A DNA stretch of 64,000 nt from Polynucleobacter sp. TSB-Sco08W16 (GTDB taxonomy: Bacteria > Pseudomonadota > Gammaproteobacteria > Burkholderiales > Burkholderiaceae): positions 1,550,001 to 1,614,000 of the forward strand of contig NZ_CP061291.1 in assembly GCF_018687455.1 (NCBI RefSeq), given 5' to 3'. Below are positions 25,167 through 32,692 of this stretch, piece by piece (within the stretch, counting starts at the first letter, position 1; the number at the start of each line of letters is the position of its first letter). The notes under the pieces were generated by a model, which saw nothing but the letters and a program-made list of their open reading frames with translations, had not been told where the DNA came from and did no database searches. Made by a program: the position numbers and the translations under genes.

Positions 25167-27098
25167 TTATTTCTTGTCATCAACTTCTTTGAAGTCCGCA
25201 TCAACAACATCAGCATCTGGGGCTGCTTTTGGCTCGCCACCAGGAGCTGCGCCTTGAGCAGCACCTGCTTTAGCTTGTTCAGCAGCCATGACTTTCTCGC
25301 CCAGCTTCTGACTTGCTTTACCCAAAGCTTCGGTCTTGGCTTCAATGGCTTCTTTATCGCTACCTTTGATTGCTTCATCCAATTCTTTGAGGGCCGCTTC
25401 AATCGCCTCTTTTTCAGCGGCTTCTAAGCTAGCACCATGCTCTTCCAAGGCCTTCTTGGTAGAGTGAGCCAAGGCATCTGCAGTATTGCGTGCAGTTACC
25501 AGCTCCAATGCTTTCTTATCTTCAGCAGCATTGGCTTCAGCATCTTTCACCATGCGTTGAATTTCTTCTTCAGTCAAACCAGAGTTTGCCTTGATGGTGA
25601 TCTTGTTCTCTTTACCAGTGGTCTTGTCTTTTGCAGTTACATGCAAAATACCGTTGGCATCGATATCAAAAGTCACTTCAATTTGTGGCATACCGCGTTG
25701 CGCAGGTGCAATACCTTCGAGATTAAATTCACCGAGCAATTTATTTGCAGCCGCCATCTCACGCTCACCTTGGAAGCATTTGATAGTTACCGCAGGCTGA
25801 TTATCTTCTGCAGTAGAGTAAACCTGTGAATGCTTGGTAGGAATCGTTGTGTTCTTCGGAATCATCTTGGTCATCACGCCACCAAGAGTTTCGATACCCA
25901 AAGACAATGGAGTCACATCCAAGAGCAATACGTCTTTGCGATCGCCAGACAATACGGAACCTTGAATAGCTGCACCAACGGCTACCGCTTCATCAGGATT
26001 TACGTCTTTACGTGGCTCTTTGCCAAAGATTTCTTTTACTTTGTCTTGAACTGCAGGCATACGAGTCTGGCCACCGACCAAAATCACGTCGTCGATATCC
26101 GCTACGTTTACGCCGGCATCTTTAATGGCAGTTAAGCAAGGACCAGCGGTACGCTTGATCAACTCTTCTACCAAAGATTCCAACTTAGCACGGGTCAACT
26201 TCAAGTTCAAATGCTTAGGACCGCTAGCATCAGCTGTCACATAAGGCAGGTTAATTTCAGTTTGTTGTGCAGATGACAATTCGATCTTGGCTTTTTCTGC
26301 AGCATCTTTCAAGCGTTGCAATGCTAAAACGTCTTTGCTCAAATCAACGCCTTGCTCTTTCTTAAACTCAGCAATGATCCAGTCAATGATGCGTTGGTCA
26401 AAGTCCTCACCACCCAAGAATGTGTCACCGTTGGTAGAGAGCACCTCAAACTGCTTCTCACCATCAACGTTAGCAATCTCAATAATGGATACGTCGAATG
26501 TACCGCCGCCCAAGTCGTACACAGCAATCTTACGATCTACTTTGTCTTGCTTATCCAATCCAAAAGCCAATGCGGCAGCAGTTGGCTCATTAATGATGCG
26601 CTTGACATCTAAGCCGGCAATACGACCAGCATCTTTGGTAGCTTGACGTTGGCTGTCATTAAAGTAAGCAGGAACAGTAATCACCGCCTCGGTTACTTCT
26701 TCGCCAAGATAGTCTTCGGCAGTCTTTTTCATCTTGCGCAAGATCTCAGCAGAAACTTGCTGTGGCGCCATTTTCTTATCGCGTGCCTGAACCCAAGCAT
26801 CGCCATTGTCTGCTTGAATAATTTCATAAGGCATCAGGCTAATGTCTTTTTGCACTTCAGGATCGGTAAACTTACGACCCATCAAACGCTTCACTGCATA
26901 AATCGTATTTTTAGGATTAGTCACTGACTGACGTTTTGCTGGCGCACCAACCAATACTTCACCATCCTCAACATAGGCAATGATGGATGGAGTTGTACGA
27001 CCGCCTTCTGCGTTCTCGACAACTTTAGGTGCATTGTTTTCAACGACTGAAACGCACGAGTTAGTGGTTCCTAAGTCGATTCCGATAATCTTTCCCAT
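25167..27098 (-). CDS. dnaK: Chaperone protein DnaK (Hsp70)
   Basis: ATP-dependent Hsp70 chaperone of 643 residues. The nucleotide-binding domain has GIDLGTTNSCV at the start, VYDLGGGTFDVSI and ILVGGQTRMPAVQ; the linker is DVLLLDVTPLSLG, followed by the substrate-binding domain, lid and a Gln/Gly/Ala-rich tail ending in DVVDADFKEVDDKK, typical for bacterial DnaK. GGAG lies just before the ATG. A sigma-32-type promoter sits about 90-120 nt upstream, so dnaK-dnaJ can be expressed independently of grpE. Confidence 0.98.
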   Translation of the reverse strand: MGKIIGIDLGTTNSCVSVVENNAPKVVENAEGGRTTPSIIAYVEDGEVLVGAPAKRQSVTNPKNTIYAVKRLMGRKFTDPEVQKDISLMPYEIIQADNGDAWVQARDKKMAPQQVSAEILRKMKKTAEDYLGEEVTEAVITVPAYFNDSQRQATKDAGRIAGLDVKRIINEPTAAALAFGLDKQDKVDRKIAVYDLGGGTFDVSIIEIANVDGEKQFEVLSTNGDTFLGGEDFDQRIIDWIIAEFKKEQGVDLSKDVLALQRLKDAAEKAKIELSSAQQTEINLPYVTADASGPKHLNLKLTRAKLESLVEELIKRTAGPCLTAIKDAGVNVADIDDVILVGGQTRMPAVQDKVKEIFGKEPRKDVNPDEAVAVGAAIQGSVLSGDRKDVLLLDVTPLSLGIETLGGVMTKMIPKNTTIPTKHSQVYSTAEDNQPAVTIKCFQGEREMAAANKLLGEFNLEGIAPAQRGMPQIEVTFDIDANGILHVTAKDKTTGKENKITIKANSGLTEEEIQRMVKDAEANAAEDKKALELVTARNTADALAHSTKKALEEHGASLEAAEKEAIEAALKELDEAIKGSDKEAIEAKTEALGKASQKLGEKVMAAEQAKAGAAQGAAPGGEPKAAPDADVVDADFKEVDDKK

Positions 27099-27188
27099 AA
27101 TTACTCCAAAAAATTAAGTTACTTTGTTGTACTTCTAAGTTGATTGAGGCAATTCATCTGAACTGCCGCGAATATTCCAATACCCAAT

Positions 27189-27216
27189 AAATGGGGTCTA
27201 AAAAAGGGAATTCAAG
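27189..27216 (-). promoter_or_regulatory. Sigma-32 heat-shock promoter of dnaK
   Basis: Read on the minus strand: CTTGAA (27216-27211), 14-nt spacer, CCCCATTT (27196-27189). Both elements match the E. coli sigma-32 consensus (CTTGAA, CCCCATNT) exactly, with a spacing inside the accepted 13-15. It gives a leader of about 85 nt before dnaK. Confidence 0.88.
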
Positions 27217-27222
27217 GGGTAG

Positions 27223-27251
27223 AAGAGCAAAAAAGGCAGAAATCTGCTCTT
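27223..27251 (-). terminator. Weak terminator-like structure after grpE
   Basis: On the minus strand GCAG-ATTT-CTGC is followed by C and six T; alternatively the outer arms AAGAGCA/TGCTCTT (27251-27245 with 27229-27223) pair over 7 bp. It lies between the grpE stop and the dnaK promoter and could reduce readthrough from grpE. Confidence 0.35.
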
Positions 27252-27288
27252 TTTATGCTTTATTCGGGATTTAAACCCTCTTTTGGGC

Positions 27289-27837
27289 TTATTTCGGGGC
27301 GCTAACGGTCACCAAAGCAGGTCTGAGAACCCGATCTGCCACGGTGTAACCCCGCTGAAGCACTGAAACTACGGTATTAGCCTCTTGCTCAGATGGAACT
27401 GAGGCAATAGCCTGGTGATGGTGCGGATCAAATTTATCCCCCACCGCAGGGTTAATTTCTGTCATCCGACCCTTTTCAAAAGCAGATAAAAGCTGCTTTA
27501 AGGTGATTTCCAGACCTTCTTTAAAGGCCTTAGCATCGCCTGCGTCTGTACTCAAGGCCGCATACAAACTGTCAGTTACTGGCACTAAGTGCTCAGCGAA
27601 ACTTTCAATCGCAAACTTATGGGCCTTCGCAATATCTTCAACTGCACGGCGACGGATATTTTCACCTTCAGCTTTGGCGCGCAGGAAGTTGTCTTGTAAG
27701 TCGGATACCTTCTGATTGAGTTCAGCGATCTCTTGTTCAGGTGTTTTTACCGCAGGAGTTTCTGCTGCAGTCTCAACAACTGGATCAGCCGCAGGGTTCT
27801 CCTGCTCTGGTGTTGGGTTTTGATTTTCTTGTGTCAT
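27289..27837 (-). CDS. grpE: Nucleotide exchange factor GrpE
   Basis: Co-chaperone that releases ADP from DnaK. 182 residues. An acidic, Pro/Glu-rich N-terminus (about 1-35) leads into a long coiled coil (ELNQKVSDLQDNFLRAKAE) and RRAVEDIAKA, then the beta domain with the family signature VLQRGYTVADRVLRPALVTV. Length is normal. It is preceded by its own sigma-32-type promoter and is followed by dnaK after 190 nt. Confidence 0.96.
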   Translation of the reverse strand: MTQENQNPTPEQENPAADPVVETAAETPAVKTPEQEIAELNQKVSDLQDNFLRAKAEGENIRRRAVEDIAKAHKFAIESFAEHLVPVTDSLYAALSTDAGDAKAFKEGLEITLKQLLSAFEKGRMTEINPAVGDKFDPHHHQAIASVPSEQEANTVVSVLQRGYTVADRVLRPALVTVSAPK

Positions 27838-27880
27838 GGACGCTAATTCACTTTTCTGTAGTTGAGGCTATTACTTTGCT

Positions 27881-27908
27881 ATGTGGGGTCAGTGTATTCA
27901 ATTTCAAG
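27881..27908 (-). promoter_or_regulatory. Sigma-32 heat-shock promoter of grpE
   Basis: Minus strand: CTTGAA (27908-27903), 14-nt spacer, CCCCACAT (27888-27881). The -35 is exact and the -10 differs from CCCCATNT at one defined position. The -35 overlaps the last codons of hemH (stop 27906-27904). Leader to grpE is about 37 nt. Confidence 0.82.
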
Positions 27909-28995
27909 ACCTGTTCTTCGCTTGCTCGGCTCTTTCGTTCCGCTTAGCAAGCTCTTCTGCAGACTCTGTACCCAAAGACCAGCCCAATAAATGCTGATAG
28001 ACAATATCGCTCAGAGCCTCTATCCACTTAGGGTTACTGTTCATGCAAGGAATATAACGGTAGTCTTTTCCACCATGTGCCAAGAAGTCTTCTCTGGCTT
28101 CCATAGCAATCTCTTCCAGTGTTTCAAGACAATCCGCCGGAAATCCAGGGCAGAAAATATCGACTCGCTGACAACCTTCCTTCGCTAATTTTTCAATAGT
28201 TGGTGCGGTATACGGCTTCAACCATTCGGCTTTTCCAAAACGAGATTGAAAAGTTACTAGATACTGCCCTGGCTCTAATCCCAGAGATTCACCCAGCAAG
28301 CGTCCTGTTTTTAAACACTCACAATGGTATGGGTCGCCCTTCATTAAATTGCGTTTTGGCAACCCATGGAAAGACATCACAAAACGATCGCCACGTGCAA
28401 AATCTGGGCGTCCATCTTTATCCCAACTACTAAGCACCTGATCACGTAAAGCAGCAATGTAGGCAGCATTGTCGTGATAGTGCTTCACCAGACGCAACTC
28501 AGGTTGATCGCGCCAAGTGCCGAGTACGCGAAAGACTTCATCAAAGCTTGAGGCGCTAGTAGTGGCTGAGTATTGTGGGTATAGGGGTAATAGCAGCAAG
28601 CGCTCCATTCCTTGGGCCTTCAGGTCTTCCAGGGCCTCTTGGGTCGAGGGCTTGCCATAGCGCATCGCCAAATCGACCAAAATAGTATGGCCCTCATTGG
28701 CAAATTTCTCGCCCAACTCCTTCGCCTGTAAACGCGAGTAATGCATGAGTGGTGAGCCTAATTGTGGCAACCAAATAGAAGCGTATTTTTTAGCAGAAGC
28801 GCCACTGCGAATCGGCAGAATAATTCCGTTCAAAATCATCCACCAAATAAAGCGTGGAATTTCTACGACTCGCGGATCGGAGAGAAATTCTTTTAAGTAA
28901 GCTCGCACTGCTTTTGGTGTTGGAGCAGATGGCGTGCCTAAATTCAATAACAATACTGCCGTTTTGGAAGCGCGTAAGTGTGGATTCTGATTCAA
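27904..28995 (-). CDS. hemH: Ferrochelatase
   Basis: Inserts ferrous iron into protoporphyrin IX, the last step of heme b synthesis; peripheral on the inner membrane. 363 residues. Motifs: LLNLGTPSAPTP at the start, LPLYPQYS, the metal-site SFHGLPKRN with the key His, and a downstream FCPGFPADCLETLEEI. The start is TTG at 28995: a stop lies a few codons upstream with no ATG or GTG between, and AGAGA gives a modest ribosome site. It is embedded between hrcA and grpE and its 3' end carries the grpE promoter. Confidence 0.95.
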   Translation of the reverse strand: MNQNPHLRASKTAVLLLNLGTPSAPTPKAVRAYLKEFLSDPRVVEIPRFIWWMILNGIILPIRSGASAKKYASIWLPQLGSPLMHYSRLQAKELGEKFANEGHTILVDLAMRYGKPSTQEALEDLKAQGMERLLLLPLYPQYSATTSASSFDEVFRVLGTWRDQPELRLVKHYHDNAAYIAALRDQVLSSWDKDGRPDFARGDRFVMSFHGLPKRNLMKGDPYHCECLKTGRLLGESLGLEPGQYLVTFQSRFGKAEWLKPYTAPTIEKLAKEGCQRVDIFCPGFPADCLETLEEIAMEAREDFLAHGGKDYRYIPCMNSNPKWIEALSDIVYQHLLGWSLGTESAEELAKRNERAEQAKNRS

Positions 28996-29035
28996 AATAA
29001 GTGTCTCTAGTTAAAAATAGTATTCAGTTCAAAGC

Positions 29036-30046
29036 TCAGGAGCTTAACGCGCCCGATAATAATTTAGAGGTGATATCGACAATTGGTATCACCCTGTCAT
29101 AAGCCATACGGGTTGGGCCAATCACCCCTAGGGTTCCTACGATCTGCCCATCAACACTATATGGGGCGCTGATTACCGCTAAATCTTCGTAAGGCAAGAG
29201 ATCACTCTCTCCGCCAATAAAGATCTGAATACCATCAGCATGACTCGATACATCAAGTAATTGCATCAGAACTGATTTTTGCTCCAACATATCAAACATC
29301 TTGCGCAACTTATCAAGGTTAGAACTTAAATCACCGACATTAAGTAAGCGCCGTTCACCGGAAAGCACCATGTCACCCCGACTCATGTCGTAATCAGCAA
29401 CACCACTCTGCAATGCTAAAGCCATCAAGCCAGAAATGTCTGCACGTAAATTATCTAAATCCGATTTGAGATGCAAGCGTACTTGCTCAAAACTTTTTCC
29501 AGCAAACTGGGCGTTAATGTAATTACCCGCCTCAATTAATTGACTGGGCGTGTAATCTTGAGTGGTCGGCAAAATGCGGTTTTGCACATCACCCTCTGGA
29601 GTGACCATAATGAGCAAAATCTTGCCCTCACCCAAACGCAGAAACTCGATATGCTTAAACACTTGGGCACGCTTTGGGGTCATCACGACACCGGCGAAAT
29701 GGGTGAGATTGGACAAAATCTGAGCCGCTGAATTCAGCACCCGCTGTGGAGAATCTGGCAAGAGTCCCTTTTCAACTTCACGAGCCGCCATTGCCTCCAA
29801 GGGACGGACAGTCACCATGGTGTCAACGAAGAGGCGATACCCCCTAGGGGTTGGAATACGGCCAGCAGAGGTGTGGGGGCTAGTAACTAGGCCCATGTCC
29901 TCTAAATCAGCCATGACATTGCGAATAGTGGCGGCTGAGAGGTCTAAACCTGAGAATCTCGATAGCGTACGCGAGCCAATAGGCTGACCCTCCTCGATAT
30001 AGCGCTCGATGAGGGTTTTAAGTAAAGCGCGGGAACGTTCATCCAT
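29036..30046 (-). CDS. hrcA: Heat-inducible transcription repressor HrcA
   Basis: Repressor that binds CIRCE operators and needs GroEL for activity, releasing heat-shock genes under stress. 336 residues: winged-helix N-terminus (MDERSRALLKTLIERYIEEG, then QPIGSRTLSR and SAATIRNVMADLEDMGL), HTSAGRIPTPRGYRLFVD, a dimerisation/GAF-like middle, and the C-terminal FIGGE and GTLGVIGPTRMAYDRVIP. First gene of the minus-strand heat-shock cluster and divergent from nadK; 40 nt before hemH. I saw no CIRCE in its own upstream region. Confidence 0.96.
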   Translation of the reverse strand: MDERSRALLKTLIERYIEEGQPIGSRTLSRFSGLDLSAATIRNVMADLEDMGLVTSPHTSAGRIPTPRGYRLFVDTMVTVRPLEAMAAREVEKGLLPDSPQRVLNSAAQILSNLTHFAGVVMTPKRAQVFKHIEFLRLGEGKILLIMVTPEGDVQNRILPTTQDYTPSQLIEAGNYINAQFAGKSFEQVRLHLKSDLDNLRADISGLMALALQSGVADYDMSRGDMVLSGERRLLNVGDLSSNLDKLRKMFDMLEQKSVLMQLLDVSSHADGIQIFIGGESDLLPYEDLAVISAPYSVDGQIVGTLGVIGPTRMAYDRVIPIVDITSKLLSGALSS

Positions 30047-30083
30047 GTTGGAAGGGATTTTATGCCTATGGTTTAATCGTTAT

Positions 30084-30989
30084 ATGTTAAGCCCATCCCC
30101 AAATTCCTCCAAGAAGGCTTTTAGCCGGGTGGCGCTCGTCGGCAAACTGCAGACAGACGGCATCGAGGAGCACCTTCAGGATCTAGCCAAATTGGTCTCC
30201 GGATTGGGTTGCGAGGTCTTTATTGAGGCTGGTACTGCCGCTCATCTGGGCTTAAGTGACTACCCCACTAAAACGGCCCAAGACTTTGCTGGAGCCATTG
30301 ATCTGGTAGTGGTGTTGGGCGGTGACGGCACCATGTTAGGTATTGCTCGCCAATTAGCAGGTAGCAATGTTCCCCTAGTTGGTATCAATATGGGTCGTCT
30401 TGGTTACATGACCGACATTCCAATTCAATCTGTCAAAGAGACTTTGCCAAAAATCATCGCCGGTGAATATGAAGCCGATACCAGAACTCTGCTCGACGCT
30501 GTCGTGCTGCGCGATGGTAAGGAAATTAATCGCGCCTTAGCACTCAATGATGTGGTCGTAAATCGCTCTGGTATTTCTGGAATGGTTGAGCTAGCAGTTC
30601 GCGTCAATGGCTCCTTTATGTACAACCAGCGTTCGGATGGTTTGATTGTCTCTACTCCGACAGGATCTACCGCCTACGCCTTATCGGCTGGTGGGCCCAT
30701 CTTGCATCCACACGTTGCTGGGATTTTGCTAGTACCGATTGCGCCGCACTCACTCTCCAATCGCCCGATTGTCTTGCCCCAAGATAGTCTTACGGTAATC
30801 GAGGTAATTAATGGACTGGAAGTGATTGTCAACTTTGATATGCAGTCGCAAACTAATCTGCAAAGTGGTGACAAGGTTGAAGTGCGTCAATCTGATAAAA
30901 CGATTGCTCTTTTGCACCCGAGCAATCATAGTGACTACAAAACTTTGCGCGAGAAGTTGCATTGGAATGAATACCCGTCGACATTCTGA
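30084..30989 (+). CDS. nadK: NAD kinase
   Basis: Phosphorylates NAD to NADP in the cytoplasm. I start at the ATG at 30084 (301 residues, normal length); the open frame back to 30009 overlaps hrcA on the other strand and adds residues that do not look like the family. Motifs: VVLGGDGTML with the catalytic GGDG, GINMGRLGYMTD, RSDGLIVSTPTGSTAYALSAGGP. No clear ribosome site. Divergent from hrcA (37 nt) and followed by recN after 26 nt, the known nadK-recN pair. Confidence 0.95.
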   Translation: MLSPSPNSSKKAFSRVALVGKLQTDGIEEHLQDLAKLVSGLGCEVFIEAGTAAHLGLSDYPTKTAQDFAGAIDLVVVLGGDGTMLGIARQLAGSNVPLVGINMGRLGYMTDIPIQSVKETLPKIIAGEYEADTRTLLDAVVLRDGKEINRALALNDVVVNRSGISGMVELAVRVNGSFMYNQRSDGLIVSTPTGSTAYALSAGGPILHPHVAGILLVPIAPHSLSNRPIVLPQDSLTVIEVINGLEVIVNFDMQSQTNLQSGDKVEVRQSDKTIALLHPSNHSDYKTLREKLHWNEYPSTF

Positions 30990-31015
30990 TGTCGAGTTCT
31001 TTGCTACGCTAATAC

Positions 31016-32686
31016 ATGCTTCAAACCATCTCACTTCGTGACTTTGTCATTGTTGACCAACTTGAGCTCGACTTTGCAAGTGGCTTTACGGTTCTCACTG
31101 GAGAAACTGGTGCCGGCAAATCTATTTTGCTAGATGCCCTAAGTCTTGTGCTGGGCGAGCGCGCAGATAGCAGTCAAATTCGAGAAGGTGCTAATCGCGC
31201 CGAGATCTCCGCCCTCTTTCGGATTGATCCAGAACTCATTCAGTCCTTTAGCCAATGGCTAGATGATCAGGGCTTTCCCGTGGAAGATGATGGTCAAAGC
31301 CTATTACTCAAACGAACGGTTGAAAGTAGCGGTAGAAGTCGTTCTTTTATCAATGGCAGCGTTGCAACATTAGCGCAGCTACGTGAGGCTGGTGATCAGC
31401 TAGTTGATATTCACGGGCAACATGCGCACCAACTACTTTTGAAGGGTGGCGCGCAACGCGAACTTTTGGATCGTCATGCAGGTTTGTTACCGCTCTCTAC
31501 AGAAGTAGGATTCGCATTCAAAACCCTAAGTGAATCGCGTCGTCGCTTACAGCAAGCAGAAAATGCGGGGCAAGATGTCGAGCGTGAACGTGAACGTCTA
31601 CAGTGGCAACTAGAAGAATTAACAGAGCTCTCTCCTCAAGAAGGTGAGTGGGCAAATATTCAAAGTGAGCATGCAAGATTGGCCAATGGAGCCAAACTCA
31701 TTGGTGGATGCCAAGAAGCCATTGAAATCTTAAGTGATGCCGATAATTCTCTAGAGTCCTCACTATCCAAAGTCAGCGGTAATATCGGCGCATTAGCTGA
31801 ACATGATCCTGCATTAGTTAGTATTAGCGAATCTCTGGAGAGTGCGCAAATTCAACTGGATGAGGCCATTCATGGACTCAATCGCTATCTACAAAAAATT
31901 GATTTGGATCCGGCCAGACTTGAGCAAGTTGAAGAGCGGATGCAGGCCTTGCATGGCGCCTCCAGAAAATATCGCACTGAAACTGATGAGCTCCCGAATT
32001 TACTTATTGAGACTGCTGAGCGCTTAGAGGCATTAACTGCATCACAGAATATTGATGCCCTGAGAGAAAAAGTAAATCAAGAAGAAGCAAACTTTCTTAA
32101 GTTAGCAAAGCAACTCTCACAGAAGCGCAGCAAAGCTGCAACCGAACTTGGTCAGCTGGTAACCGATGCTATGCAAGATTTATCTATGGCTGGTGGTCGC
32201 TTAGAAATTGCCCTCACACCACTACAGGAAGGTGGATCACACGGCCTAGAACAAATTGAGTTTTTGGTAGCAGGTCACGCAGGTAGCACACCGCGATCAT
32301 TAGCGAAAGTAGCCTCCGGCGGTGAACTTGCTCGTATCAGCCTTGCCATTAGCGTCATTACTAGTAAGGCTTCCTTTACGCCGACTCTCATATTTGATGA
32401 GGTTGATGCCGGCATTGGCGGGGCTGTTGCCGAAACGGTTGGCAAGCTCTTGCATCAACTGGGTCAGACACATCAAATTCTATGCGTTACCCATCTTCCG
32501 CAAGTTGCCGCACAGGGCAATCACCATCTCAAAGTGAGCAAATCTCAAAATGGGGATAAGACAGTTTCACAAGTTCAGCCTTTGGGCAGAATTGAGCGGG
32601 TCGAGGAAGTTGCCAGAATGCTCGGTGGGGCAACCATCACTGACACCACTCGACGACATGCACGCGAGTTACTAGAACAACATTAA
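31016..32686 (+). CDS. recN: DNA repair protein RecN
   Basis: SMC-like ATPase that helps double-strand break repair and keeps broken ends together. 556 residues: Walker A TGETGAGKS near residue 30, long coiled-coil arms (about 155-370), ABC signature region VASGGELARISLAI, and Walker B LIFDEVDAGIGG. Length is normal. It follows nadK by 26 nt. Its stop is 6 nt from that of glnE on the other strand. No LexA box was recognised upstream. Confidence 0.96.
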   Translation: MLQTISLRDFVIVDQLELDFASGFTVLTGETGAGKSILLDALSLVLGERADSSQIREGANRAEISALFRIDPELIQSFSQWLDDQGFPVEDDGQSLLLKRTVESSGRSRSFINGSVATLAQLREAGDQLVDIHGQHAHQLLLKGGAQRELLDRHAGLLPLSTEVGFAFKTLSESRRRLQQAENAGQDVERERERLQWQLEELTELSPQEGEWANIQSEHARLANGAKLIGGCQEAIEILSDADNSLESSLSKVSGNIGALAEHDPALVSISESLESAQIQLDEAIHGLNRYLQKIDLDPARLEQVEERMQALHGASRKYRTETDELPNLLIETAERLEALTASQNIDALREKVNQEEANFLKLAKQLSQKRSKAATELGQLVTDAMQDLSMAGGRLEIALTPLQEGGSHGLEQIEFLVAGHAGSTPRSLAKVASGGELARISLAISVITSKASFTPTLIFDEVDAGIGGAVAETVGKLLHQLGQTHQILCVTHLPQVAAQGNHHLKVSKSQNGDKTVSQVQPLGRIERVEEVARMLGGATITDTTRRHARELLEQH

Positions 32687-32692
32687 ATTCAT

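Noticed and set aside
30009..30083. Upstream extension of nadK overlapping hrcA
   Set aside because: It is antisense to the first hrcA codons and gives no family-like residues; ATG at 30084 gives the normal length.
30537..30545. TTAGCACTC, a perfect CIRCE half-site
   Set aside because: It lies inside nadK codons (Ala-Leu-Ala-Leu) and the second half nine bases on reads GTCGTAAAT, not GAGTGCTAA. Coincidence.
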